This document shows, in pieces, positions 61,921-62,671 of a stretch of DNA of 64,000 nt (its first letter is position 1; every line of letters starts with the position of its first letter). The notes below the pieces were generated by a model. It had not been told where the DNA came from, made no database searches, and saw only the letters and a program-made list of their open reading frames with translations. The DNA is from Embiotoca jacksoni (taxonomy: Eukaryota > Chordata > Actinopteri > Embiotocidae). The translations under genes and the position numbers were made by a program. Where the stretch lies: NCBI GenBank assembly GCA_022577435.1, contig JAKOON010000041.1:2222501-2286500 (forward strand), written 5' to 3'.

Positions 61921-62436
61921 CAAACAATACGACTACTGTGAAATAAACAGTGAACAGATGAACTTTAAGACTCTGCAGCTGACAGCAAAACAAAAAGATG
62001 CACATGACGGGTCGGATCTAGAATTCTGTAAAATATTTTAATTTAGAAAAGTGTGTTTTTAATAATAATTTATTCTACTAATGATAAAATAATCTCCTCA
62101 TCCAGCCCATCAAGGTCCAGTTACCTGCTCACAACTTAATTTATTAAATATCATTTCACCTTCACTATACTAAACTACAGATCGGACCAGGAGCAGGGGA
62201 ACTTCCTGTTGGTAACTTCTGACTTCCTGTTTTACCTGCTGAGTCGAAGGACTTGCAGGTCCCCTCTGGACTGAGCATGCCCAGTTTCATGAACTGCACC
62301 GAGGTGTTGGGTTTGAGCAGCAGGTTGACTCCTCCCACCACGGCGGCGTCACAGTGGCCCTGACGGATGGCGTGGAAGGCGTTTTCTAGAGCCAGCAGGC
62401 TGGAGGAGCAGGCGGTGTCGATGGCGGTGCTCGGGC
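115..62436 (-). CDS. fasn: Fatty acid synthase, type I, 34 internal exons (5' and 3' ends outside window)
   Basis: Cytosolic homodimeric enzyme that builds palmitate from acetyl-CoA, malonyl-CoA and NADPH. Thirty-four exons, listed separately as w1 (62236-62436) to w34 (115-342), join in frame into 2133 codons with GT-AG borders throughout. Domain order is that of animal FASN: KS (w1-w5), MAT (end of w5 to w10), DH (w12-w17), inactive methyltransferase and structural KR core (w18-w22), ER (w22-w28), KR (w29-w32), ACP (w33), TE start (w34). Visible functional motifs include DTACSSS, HGTGTK, GHSVGE, AFHSYYM, HCIDGRVLYP, HSGSGGVGQ, GGLGGFG, SNYGYAN and LGLDSLMG. The spliced length agrees with vertebrate FASN from about residue 150 to 2270, so no exon appears to be missing. 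The locus is very expanded by intronic repeats. A separate fish polyketide synthase (pks1-like) was considered, but the close match along the whole chain, including the degenerate methyltransferase core, favours FASN. Confidence 0.96.
530..721 (-). CDS. fasn: fasn exon w33: acyl carrier protein
   Basis: 192 bases. Encodes GVRDVSSLNADASLADLGLD then SLMGVEVRQTLERDYDIVMV and REIRQLTINKLRELA. The Ser of LGLDSLMG is the 4'-phosphopantetheine attachment site. Acceptor ATCCTCAG, donor GTATGA. Confidence 0.96.
722..894. repeat. Short 9-bp repeat at ACP exon acceptor, then unique intron
   Basis: From 725 to about 757 the plus strand has GATGAAGAG-type units in tandem. On the sense strand this is CTCTTCATC repeated and it forms the polypyrimidine tract of exon w33. 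The remainder up to 894 is unremarkable. Confidence 0.7.
895..1044. repeat. TG/CA microsatellite
   Basis: About 150 bases of nearly pure TG with a few TTTG and TTG interruptions, inside the KR-ACP intron. The long open frames over it are artefacts of the dinucleotide. Confidence 0.97.
1071..1335. repeat. Degenerate dispersed repeat, MITE-like
   Basis: AT-rich stretch with phrases such as GGCTGCACTACAGCAAAGTG, TTGTGAAAGCACCAG and CTCTACAATATTGATAT. They resemble a small non-coding element that I recall as common in teleost genomes (hAT-like). Assignment is from memory of the pattern; termini are not resolved. Confidence 0.45.
1336..1682. other. Intronic sequence with ATC triplet run
   Basis: Mostly unique intron. 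Positions 1637-1680 are a run of CATCATCATC/TCATCC triplets ending at the donor of exon w32. No gene seen. Confidence 0.7.
1683..2077 (-). CDS. fasn: fasn exon w32: KR catalytic Ser and Tyr
   Basis: 395 bases. Encodes RVTRKLCPDLSYFVAFSSVS then CGRGNAGQSNYGYANSAMER, which carry the ketoreductase Ser (FSSVS) and Tyr (SNYGYAN), then GLPGLAVQWGAIGDVG and RDLVEAVAHIL. The donor GTAGGATG is followed by a run of ATC-type triplets on the plus strand (1637-1680). Confidence 0.95.
2179..2270 (-). CDS. fasn: fasn exon w31: KR
   Basis: 92 bases. Encodes VLKDGMLENLTPQLFLDVNK then PKYEGTINLDR, the FASN segment between the Rossmann half and the catalytic Ser-Tyr. Acceptor ATCATCAG, donor GTAGGC. Confidence 0.93.
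2271..2803. other. KR intron, AT-rich, GCTAAC-type motifs
   Basis: No gene. Positions 2500-2590 are rich in GCTAAC/GTTAGC words, including a perfect 14-base palindrome GTTAGCATGCTAAC at 2508-2521. An AT-rich, partly palindromic stretch follows at 2665-2713. Confidence 0.6.
2804..2955 (-). CDS. fasn: fasn exon w30: KR
   Basis: 152 bases. Encodes YQAKRVREWQNQEVEVLVST then SDVSTLEGAQHLVAEAGALG and VGGVFHLAM. Acceptor TTCCAG, donor GTAACA; phase 0 at the 3' border. Confidence 0.93.
2956..3735. other. Intron between KR exons, no gene seen
   Basis: Unique-looking AT-rich intron with an A/T homopolymer near 3290. I see no conserved coding sequence on either strand. Confidence 0.6.
3736..3861. repeat. 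TA/CATA microsatellite
   Basis: Alternating TATA, CATATA and TACACATA units directly flanking the left end of the Tc1-like element; similar units resume at 5315-5350. The transposon therefore sits inside a TA-rich microsatellite. Confidence 0.9.
3864..5314 (-). mobile_element. Tc1/mariner-like DNA transposon, decayed
   Basis: 1451 bases bounded by TA (3862-3863 and 5315-5316), the Tc1 target duplication. Outer ends are inverted: CAGTGCATCCGGAAAGTAT on the left, and on the right its complement with one mismatch (CATTCGG). The left end has a second, internal copy of the terminal motif (about 4050-4085), giving the inverted-repeat/direct-repeat layout. On the right the inner and outer motifs are almost adjacent (5264-5314), so the right end has lost roughly 150-180 bases. 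The transposase is broken, so the copy is inactive. Its orientation matches fasn. Confidence 0.9.
4121..5110 (-). pseudogene. Tc1-like transposase remnant
   Basis: Three minus-strand pieces in different frames make one degraded transposase. The N-terminal piece (about 4909-5100) has the helix-turn-helix region (MKSKELSVDLRDRIVWRYRS). The middle piece (4658-4876) has LLSKRHMTAHLEF. The C-terminal piece (4121-4549) has HGGGSIMLWGCF, QQDNDPKHTAKIT and SPDLNPIEHLWRDLK, with the last two catalytic-triad regions. Frameshifts separate the pieces. Confidence 0.9.
5317..6058. other. Intron remainder with a perfect 12-bp hairpin
   Basis: No gene. Residual TA microsatellite up to 5350. ATGTCGAAATAT at 5798-5809 and its exact complement at 5817-5828 form a hairpin with a 7-base loop. 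Confidence 0.6.
6059..6260 (-). CDS. fasn: fasn exon w29: KR NADPH-binding motif
   Basis: 202 bases. Encodes VRCEEIGAAVHPASSLSLPA, then SYIITGGLGGFGLELAQWLV and KLVLTSRSGIRNG. GGLGGFG is the Rossmann glycine loop of the ketoreductase. Donor GTGAGC. The following intron is 3.1 kb and contains a Tc1-like element. Confidence 0.95.
6337..6349 (+). promoter_or_regulatory. DR1 nuclear-receptor-like element
   Basis: AGGTCA, one base, AGGTCA: a perfect direct repeat with 1-base spacing, the class bound by PPAR-RXR and HNF4. Lies 7 bases past the donor of exon w28. Function is inferred only. Confidence 0.35.
6357..6580 (-). CDS. fasn: fasn exon w28: ER C-terminal part
   Basis: 224 bases. Encodes GMAVFLKNVAFHGILLDALF, then VFESEQVEQAFRYMAQGKHI and GKVLVQ. 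Ends in phase 0. Acceptor CTGCAG, donor GTGAGC. Confidence 0.95.
6581..7516. other. ER intron, no gene seen
   Basis: 936 bases of AT-rich intron. Short open frames have no recognisable product. No tandem repeat or transposon end seen. Confidence 0.6.
7517..7639 (-). CDS. fasn: fasn exon w27: ER
   Basis: 123 bases. Encodes GVDVVLNSLAEEKLQASIRC then LARHGRFLEIGKYDLSNNSP. Found by continuing the family sequence because it has no Met and is short. Acceptor TTCCAG, donor GTCAGT. Confidence 0.92.
7737..7856 (-). CDS. fasn: fasn exon w26: ER
   Basis: 120 bases. Encodes GSAEKRAYLQERFPQLSAES then FSNSRDTSFEQHVLLHTEGK. Acceptor CTCCAG, donor GTCAGA. Confidence 0.94.
8007..8185 (-). CDS. fasn: fasn exon w25: ER NADPH-binding motif
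   Basis: 179 bases. Encodes TLEQAASVPVVYATAYYSLV, then GETVLVHSGSGGVGQAAIAI and CRVFTTV. HSGSGGVGQ is the nucleotide-binding loop of the enoyl reductase. Its acceptor follows a 120-base simple pyrimidine tract. Confidence 0.95.
8203..8321. repeat. GGAGA and GAAA purine microsatellite
   Basis: Plus strand GGAGA units (8203-8243) followed by about 19 GAAA units. On the sense strand it is an unbroken pyrimidine tract ending about 18 bases before the acceptor of exon w25. Confidence 0.95.
8433..8583 (-). CDS. fasn: fasn exon w24: ER
   Basis: 151 bases. Encodes GDQALQQCMLGMEFSGRDPS, then GRRVMGLLPAKGLATTV and FLWDVPIGW. Acceptor GTGTGTAG, donor GTTAGT; the Trp codon is split over the next intron. 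Confidence 0.92.
8637..9776. repeat. GTGTGAGGTT minisatellite filling an ER intron
   Basis: About 1.14 kb of units 8-12 bases long built from GTGTGAGGTTGT with GTGTGAGGTGGT variants. It takes up nearly all of the 1209-base intron between exons w23 and w24. The sense strand is AACCTCACAC-rich and almost G-free. There is no stop in the w23 frame until about 8618. Confidence 0.97.
9793..9996 (-). CDS. fasn: fasn exon w23: ER N-terminal part
   Basis: 204 bases. Encodes DLNEELTEAAYVNVLTRGDL, LSSLRWIASPLRHF and YYSSLNFRDIMLATGKLPPD. Acceptor TGATCAG, donor GTAGAG. Past the donor the frame stays open through about 1.1 kb of array; that is intron, not exon. Confidence 0.94.
10015..10152. repeat. 27-bp tandem repeat, five copies
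   Basis: Unit AGAGGGAGAGTGAGTCCCAA then ACAAAAC, five near-identical copies. It lies about 20 bases from the acceptor of exon w23 and supplies CT-rich sequence on the sense strand. Confidence 0.95.
10153..10992. other. Intron between w22 and w23
   Basis: 840 bases without a gene. The stretch from about 10770 to 10890 (GTCACAGTGAAGATGACC, TTTTGGGTATAAAATGTCAT) resembles a dispersed teleost repeat that I recall, but I cannot name its family. Confidence 0.5.
10840..10852 (-). promoter_or_regulatory. DR1 element, AGGTCAAAGGTCA type
   Basis: The plus strand reads TGACCTTTGACCT, the exact complement of the consensus AGGTCAAAGGTCA bound by PPAR-RXR and HNF4. It sits in a segment that may be an old dispersed repeat, so occupancy is unproven. 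Confidence 0.4.
10993..11147 (-). CDS. fasn: fasn exon w22: structural KR to ER junction
   Basis: 155 bases. Encodes CVFVSNLDESSAAPSLQPGH, then KDLVMNVFRDGHWGAFRHQL, a segment very conserved in FASN. Acceptor GTCCAG, donor GTATGA. Confidence 0.92.
11313..11364. repeat. AT microsatellite
   Basis: About 50 bases of (AT)n with one TGTAT interruption, within 30 bases of the donor of exon w21. Confidence 0.95.
11392..11510 (-). CDS. fasn: fasn exon w21: structural KR
   Basis: 119 bases. Encodes QTLMSESSDQPVWLTASQAH then CGVVGMVNCLRQEPGGNRV. The acceptor is a tandem CAGCAG, so a second site 3 bases on would drop the first Gln. An AT dinucleotide run starts 27 bases beyond the donor. Confidence 0.91.
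11707..11871 (-). CDS. fasn: fasn exon w20: structural core
   Basis: 165 bases, 55 codons, phase 0. Encodes SEWENLFSETSLSLVAVRKS then FYGSALFLCRRRSPSKLPVF and YKWVESLK, in the core between methyltransferase fold and ER. Acceptor TTCCAG, donor GTGGGT. Confidence 0.93.
12064..12465 (-). CDS. fasn: fasn exon w19: inactive methyltransferase region
   Basis: 402 bases, 134 codons, phase 0 at both ends. Encodes ALSNDGQLASRVVPLLNIQP, MLHVDYTATAPSLDLL, SGADLVLCNHAW and GFVLLHVLLKGETLGETVDF. The methyl-donor binding glycine motif of active methyltransferases is not seen, as expected for FASN. Confidence 0.94.
12567..12883 (-). CDS. fasn: fasn exon w18: inactive methyltransferase region
   Basis: 317 bases. 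Encodes GLIHRLQQKLAPHGVQLSVP, LVRLLTLLCGLELNGNLRSE and CLDIVLENSPPGKIKVLEV. This is the structural, non-catalytic methyltransferase fold of FASN. Ends in phase 0. Confidence 0.93.
12884..14087. other. Intron between w17 and w18, first part
   Basis: No gene seen. A 26-28 base tandem duplication (GTCTCCTTCACAATAAGAGC unit) lies at 13357-13412. A DR1 element lies at 13794-13806. Confidence 0.6.
13794..13806 (+). promoter_or_regulatory. DR1 nuclear-receptor-like element
   Basis: AGGTCA, G, AGGTCA: perfect half-sites with 1-base spacing, mid-intron. Regulatory role is inferred. Confidence 0.3.
14088..14212. repeat. ACCACAGA / ACCATAGA minisatellite
   Basis: About 14 units of 8-9 bases (AGAACCACAGAACCATAG pattern). 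Small minisatellite in the intron before exon w18, sense direction. Confidence 0.92.
14506..14709 (-). CDS. fasn: fasn exon w17: DH end and linker
   Basis: 204 bases. Encodes AVDVHVSRCLDNIVAGGVQI, CGLHATVAPRRQQQQ and LTEQLRLCKG, closing the dehydratase. Acceptor CCCACAG, donor GTACGC. Confidence 0.93.
14790..14969 (-). CDS. fasn: fasn exon w16: DH
   Basis: 180 bases. Encodes GDRGKLQWTGSWVTFLDTML then QMIVVGLPGRSLRLPTRIRS and ICEHADDKQ. Acceptor CTCCAG, donor GTGTGT; phases fit both neighbours. Confidence 0.92.
15181..15363 (-). CDS. fasn: fasn exon w15: DH
   Basis: 183 bases. Encodes KVSLLEDTALSSF, then DIYKELRLRGYDYGKNFQGV. The Asp in GYDYG corresponds to the second dehydratase catalytic residue of FASN. 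Acceptor TCTCAG, donor GTCTGT. Confidence 0.93.
15364..15950. other. DH intron, no gene seen
   Basis: 587 bases, AT-rich, no repeat array and no recognisable coding sequence on either strand. Confidence 0.6.
15951..16031 (-). CDS. fasn: fasn exon w14: DH
   Basis: 81 bases, the shortest exon here. Encodes SVQLEVRLMPATNKFEVSEN then GNLAVSG. Its acceptor (CCCCTCCCAG) is the last part of a CT-rich minisatellite that fills the preceding intron. Confidence 0.9.
16032..16505. repeat. GGACAGAGAG minisatellite filling a DH intron
   Basis: Units of about 10-14 bases (GGACAGAGAGA, GGGCCAGAGAGA, GGAGGCAAGAGG) over nearly 475 of the 539 intron bases. On the sense strand it is CTCTCTGTCC-rich and runs straight into the acceptor CCCCTCCCAG of exon w14. 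The plus- and minus-strand open frames here are repeat artefacts. Confidence 0.95.
16571..16762 (-). CDS. fasn: fasn exon w13: DH catalytic histidine
   Basis: 192 bases. Encodes DVNPESEDHYLIGHCIDGRV then LYPATGYLVLAWRTL. The HxxxGxxxxP dehydratase motif (HCIDGRVLYP) is complete. Continues to FEDVTIHRATILPKTG. Donor GTGAGA. Confidence 0.94.
16853..17028 (-). CDS. fasn: fasn exon w12: linker and start of dehydratase
   Basis: 176 bases. Encodes INVDVNSLCPALSYPVPVGT and PLISPLVQWDHGQTWDIP, ending SAAIYNIG at the dehydratase start. Acceptor GTTCAG, donor GTAAGG. Confidence 0.93.
17122..17237 (-). CDS. fasn: fasn exon w11: MAT-DH linker
   Basis: 116 bases encoding AILKRSLKHTCSILPLMKRG then HANNLDFFLSSIGKIYMSG. 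Joins w10 in phase 0 and ends two bases into a Gly codon. The intron before it (5.7 kb) holds the 19-bp array and a SINE. Confidence 0.9.
17262..17274 (+). promoter_or_regulatory. DR1 nuclear-receptor-like element
   Basis: AGGTCAGAGGTCA, 25 bases upstream (sense) of the acceptor of exon w11. Perfect half-sites; function inferred only. Confidence 0.3.
17455..17548. repeat. ATCAACCATCAGTGATGTC short tandem repeat
   Basis: Four to five copies of the 19-26 base CAGTGATGTCATCAACCATC unit. Intronic. Confidence 0.85.
17640..18049. repeat. Probable dispersed teleost repeat fragment
   Basis: Phrases such as CCTGTCAATCAAACAGACAC, TATTTTCAGATGGACCTCCA and CCTCTAGTGGCACTCGCTGG look like an interspersed element that I recall from fish genomes; family not named. 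Its end passes directly into the 19-bp array. Confidence 0.4.
18050..21715. repeat. 19-bp minisatellite TTTTATATCCAGTCTGTAG
   Basis: About 3.66 kb, near 190 units. Variants replace TTTTA by TTTCA, insert GTTTGTAG, or read GTATATCCGGTCCGTG (clustered from about 20540 on). Longer blocks recur: the ATAACCAGTC variant and its neighbours appear near 18661, 19268 and 19640, showing higher-order duplication. It lies in the 5.7-kb intron between MAT exon w10 and linker exon w11. Each sense-strand unit contains GGATATAAAA. Confidence 0.97.
21716..22058. other. Intron, no gene seen
   Basis: AT-rich unique sequence between the 19-bp array and the SINE. Nothing recognisable. Confidence 0.6.
22060..22342 (-). 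mobile_element. tRNA-derived SINE-like element
   Basis: Read on the minus strand it starts GGGCGGTACAGTGGTTAGCA and has an RNA polymerase III B-box-like GGTTCAAATCC at about 22285. A conserved body follows (TTTGCATGTTCTCCCTGTGC, GGTTCTCCGGCTTCCTCCCA), then a short A/T-rich tail near 22060. Family name not assigned. A shorter copy is at 59906-60051. Confidence 0.75.
22343..22650. other. Intron, no gene seen
   Basis: Unique-looking intron sequence; no coding or repeat signal recognised. Confidence 0.6.
22651..22884. repeat. CCTTCCTCC polypyrimidine repeat
   Basis: About 230 bases almost purely C and T on the plus strand, with CCTTCTCCATCCTCC blocks repeated. On the sense strand it is GGAAGGAGG-rich, about 75 bases beyond the donor of exon w10. 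Confidence 0.95.
22959..23162 (-). CDS. fasn: fasn exon w10: end of MAT
   Basis: 204 bases, phase 0 at both ends. Encodes VIKEPRRRSSRWVSTSLPQS, then NNLVSPVLFQEGL and VVVEIAPHGLLQ, the C-terminal part of the transferase. A long pyrimidine tract of the plus strand lies about 70 bases beyond its donor. Confidence 0.94.
23484..23618 (-). CDS. fasn: fasn exon w9: MAT catalytic histidine
   Basis: 135 bases, phase 0 at both ends. Encodes EAIAAFVLKLKEDGVFAKEV then RSAGVAFHSYYMASIAPTLL. The His of AFHSYYM is the transferase general base. Acceptor CTTCAG, donor GTGCGT. Confidence 0.94.
23637..23656 (+). promoter_or_regulatory. Triple AGGTCA half-site, DR1-DR1
   Basis: Three perfect AGGTCA half-sites each separated by one base (23637-23642, 23644-23649, 23651-23656), 18 bases from the acceptor of MAT exon w9. 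Such spacing suits PPAR-RXR, RXR or HNF4 dimers; binding is inferred. Confidence 0.4.
24424..25023 (-). pseudogene. LINE reverse transcriptase fragment
   Basis: Open for 199 codons. Contains GVSFHCYADDTQIYLLL (catalytic YADD), then WMAQNFLQLNDSKSEVILF, ARNLGVMFDSQLSF, and SRLDYCNSLLSGI and VQNAAARLLTG, the conserved blocks of fish L2-type reverse transcriptases. Its 5' and 3' continuations are shifted or stopped. Confidence 0.85.
25406..25551 (+). repeat. Inverted repeat arm 1 inside the LINE
   Basis: About 146 bases whose reverse complement recurs at 26179-26324, apparently without mismatch by eye (shared words include GGTGGATCCATTTAGCCAGG and GATCAGCTCCTCTGTATCAG). Confidence 0.9.
26142..26166 (+). 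repeat. Poly-G run, 25 bases
   Basis: Twenty-five consecutive G next to the second inverted-repeat arm. Could be real or a sequencing/assembly weak point. Confidence 0.9.
26179..26324 (-). repeat. Inverted repeat arm 2 inside the LINE
   Basis: Reverse complement of 25406-25551, separated from it by about 630 bases. Starts 12 bases after the poly-G run. Confidence 0.9.
26950..27044 (-). CDS. fasn: fasn exon w8: MAT
   Basis: 95 bases encoding LTWKECIAQCPPGVVPACHN then SEDTVTISGPQ, matching the FASN transferase between the nucleophile and the catalytic His. Acceptor TTCCAG, donor GTCCAA; ends in phase 0. Too short for an ORF search to show. Confidence 0.9.
27045..28023. other. MAT intron; possible retroelement tail
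   Basis: No gene. Bases 27840-27910 (TTTGAACTTGCACC, GAAAAGTGCTGTATAATATA) resemble the 3' end of a fish LINE or SINE in plus orientation. The remainder is AT-rich and unrecognised. Confidence 0.4.
28024..28213 (-). CDS. fasn: fasn exon w7: MAT active-site serine
   Basis: 190 bases. Encodes IAQIDMFSKLGLQPDGIVGH followed by SVGELACGYADG. The GHSVG motif holds the transferase nucleophile Ser. Also contains AAYWRGRCIKEANLPPG. Ends in phase 1 with donor GTGAGG. Confidence 0.95.
28343..29904 (-). mobile_element. Tc1-like DNA transposon with 33-bp perfect terminal repeats
   Basis: 1562 bases flanked by TA (28341-28342 and 29905-29906). The ends are perfect inverted repeats for 33 bases, starting CACTGCTCCAAAAAATAAAG. 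The minus-strand transposase has one evident frameshift. It occupies most of the intron between MAT exons w6 and w7, in the same orientation as fasn. Its right end is only 21 bases from exon w6. Confidence 0.95.
28610..29621 (-). pseudogene. Tc1-like transposase with frameshift
   Basis: The first 200-plus codons are open (29621 down to about 28950). They have a helix-turn-helix region (MHAVARRFAVSVSTVSRGRR), an Arg-rich hinge and the first catalytic Asp in VFTDESRF. The frame then shifts near 28930-28960. The second part (28706-28960) has LLMQDNARPHVAGV and RPPDLNPIQHI with the remaining catalytic regions. The sequence is GC-rich compared with its surroundings and little decayed, suggesting a fairly young copy. 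Confidence 0.88.
29926..30113 (-). CDS. fasn: fasn exon w6: MAT N-terminal part
   Basis: 188 bases. Encodes MGTQWAGMGHSLMQLPDFRE and VHAFVGLAAIQ of the malonyl/acetyl transferase. Squeezed between two mobile sequences: the satellite begins about 22 bases before its acceptor (sense direction), and a Tc1-like element starts 21 bases after its 3' border. Acceptor CTTTACAG, donor GTAGAT. Confidence 0.95.
30155..32945. repeat. Two tandem 1.38-1.40 kb blocks within the 21-bp array
   Basis: The segment starting CATCTAGACAGACAACACC (about 30163) recurs at an offset of 1380 bases (about 31543), later 1401 after one extra 21-bp unit near 32380. Long stretches look identical by eye. Confidence 0.9.
36660..52890. 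repeat. Two tandem, near-identical 8.06-kb blocks within the 21-bp array
   Basis: Block A (about 36660-44720) and block B (about 44720-52800) match at an offset of 8060 bases up to roughly 41100. Beyond that the offset is 8081, i.e. one 21-bp unit was gained near 49190. In sampled stretches there is about one difference per 150 bases or fewer. A partial third copy (about 52800-57900) follows block B content at offsets near 5609, 5672 and then 5588. Confidence 0.9.
57900..59130. repeat. About 0.7-kb tandem duplication at the distal end of the 21-bp array
   Basis: The segment from about 57903 to 58410 recurs from about 58593 to 59120 at offsets of 690 then 711 bases, including the CAACCGGAAT marker and the TGGAGAAACACATCAACCGG junction. 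Confidence 0.85.
59316..59775 (-). CDS. fasn: fasn exon w5: KS end, KS-MAT linker, start of MAT
   Basis: 460 bases, the longest exon in the window. Encodes the end of KS (VVLSLERGVWAPNLHF, GINSFGFGGSNVHVILRP), the linker (FLSLLNELSGVPAASMP) and the start of the transferase (RPLWYICSG). Donor GTGAGG. The downstream intron is the 29-kb satellite, whose first repeats lie about 80 bases away. Confidence 0.95.
59776..60611. other. KS intron with SINE fragment and TCCTGG repeat
   Basis: No gene. Holds a truncated SINE (59906-60051) and a short hexamer array of GGTCCT/GGTTCT words at about 60091-60166. The remainder is AT-rich intron. Confidence 0.7.
59906..60051 (-). mobile_element. Truncated copy of the SINE-like element
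   Basis: Shares the 3' half of the element at 22060-22342: TTTATTAATCCCCGAGGGGA, CAGGCTGCCACTAGCGCGGC and GAGGTGCATGTTTTTGGATG on the plus strand. The tRNA-like 5' half is missing, typical of 5' truncation. Confidence 0.75.
60612..60746 (-). CDS. fasn: fasn exon w4: KS second catalytic histidine
   Basis: 135 bases, phase 0 at both ends. Encodes VGDPQEVNGI, then KSNMGHPEPASGLAALAK, which carries the second ketosynthase His in NMGHPE. Acceptor CTGCAG, donor GTGAGC. Confidence 0.93.
60870..60985 (-). CDS. fasn: fasn exon w3: KS catalytic histidine
   Basis: 116 bases encoding VTFPSGEMQQRLVASLYREV and ending in EYIEAHGTGTK. The His of AHGTGT is one of the two catalytic histidines of ketosynthases. 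Ends in phase 0 with donor GTCAGA. Confidence 0.92.
60986..61728. other. KS intron with TG microsatellite
   Basis: No gene. A TG run of about 35 bases lies at 61507-61542. The remainder is unique-looking. Confidence 0.7.
61729..61851 (-). CDS. fasn: fasn exon w2: KS
   Basis: 123 bases encoding NGYCRSEAAVSVLLMKRSA...NTDGYKEQ, part of the ketosynthase thiolase fold. Too short and lacking a Met start, so it is not obvious as an open frame; found by continuing the FASN sequence. Acceptor CTGCTCAG, donor GTGAGC; phase joins w1 and w3. Confidence 0.9.
61852..62235. other. KS intron with CA microsatellite
   Basis: No gene. A CA run of about 30 bases lies at 61886-61917. Confidence 0.75.
62236..62436 (-). 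CDS. fasn: fasn exon w1: KS active-site cysteine
   Basis: 201 bases. Begins by completing a Gly codon, then encodes the ketosynthase nucleophile motif DTACSSSLLAL, followed by NTSVQFMKLGMLSPEG. Acceptor CCCCGCAG and donor GTAAAA are visible on the minus strand. The preceding exon (KS N-terminus) is not found between 62437 and 64000. Confidence 0.93.
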
Positions 62437-62671
62437 CTGCGGGGGCGGAGGGGAGGGCATTAGAGACAGAGACCTTCTGACCACAGGAGGACCCCCGGAG
62501 GTATGGGACGACCAAAGTCTCACTTCAATCTAGAAATGACATGGTCTGTTTGAGTGCTGCTGATGTCAGCAACACTTTCAGTGTATTTATCTGTAAAAGA
62601 AAGTGAGAAAGACTCAAACTGTTCTTTCAAGTACGTTTCCTTTTTCCTGTCTTTCCCATCCTGCGGCCGTT
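62437..62671. other. Start of the intron upstream of exon w1
   Basis: Unique intron sequence before the 11-bp array (the array is upstream in sense). No further KS exon is recognisable, so the N-terminal KS exons must lie beyond 64000. Confidence 0.7.

Noticed and set aside
115..62436. Polyketide synthase or bacterial type I PKS instead of FASN
   Set aside because: Domain order, splice structure and near-continuous agreement with vertebrate FASN, including the inactive methyltransferase core and the thioesterase start, point to FASN.
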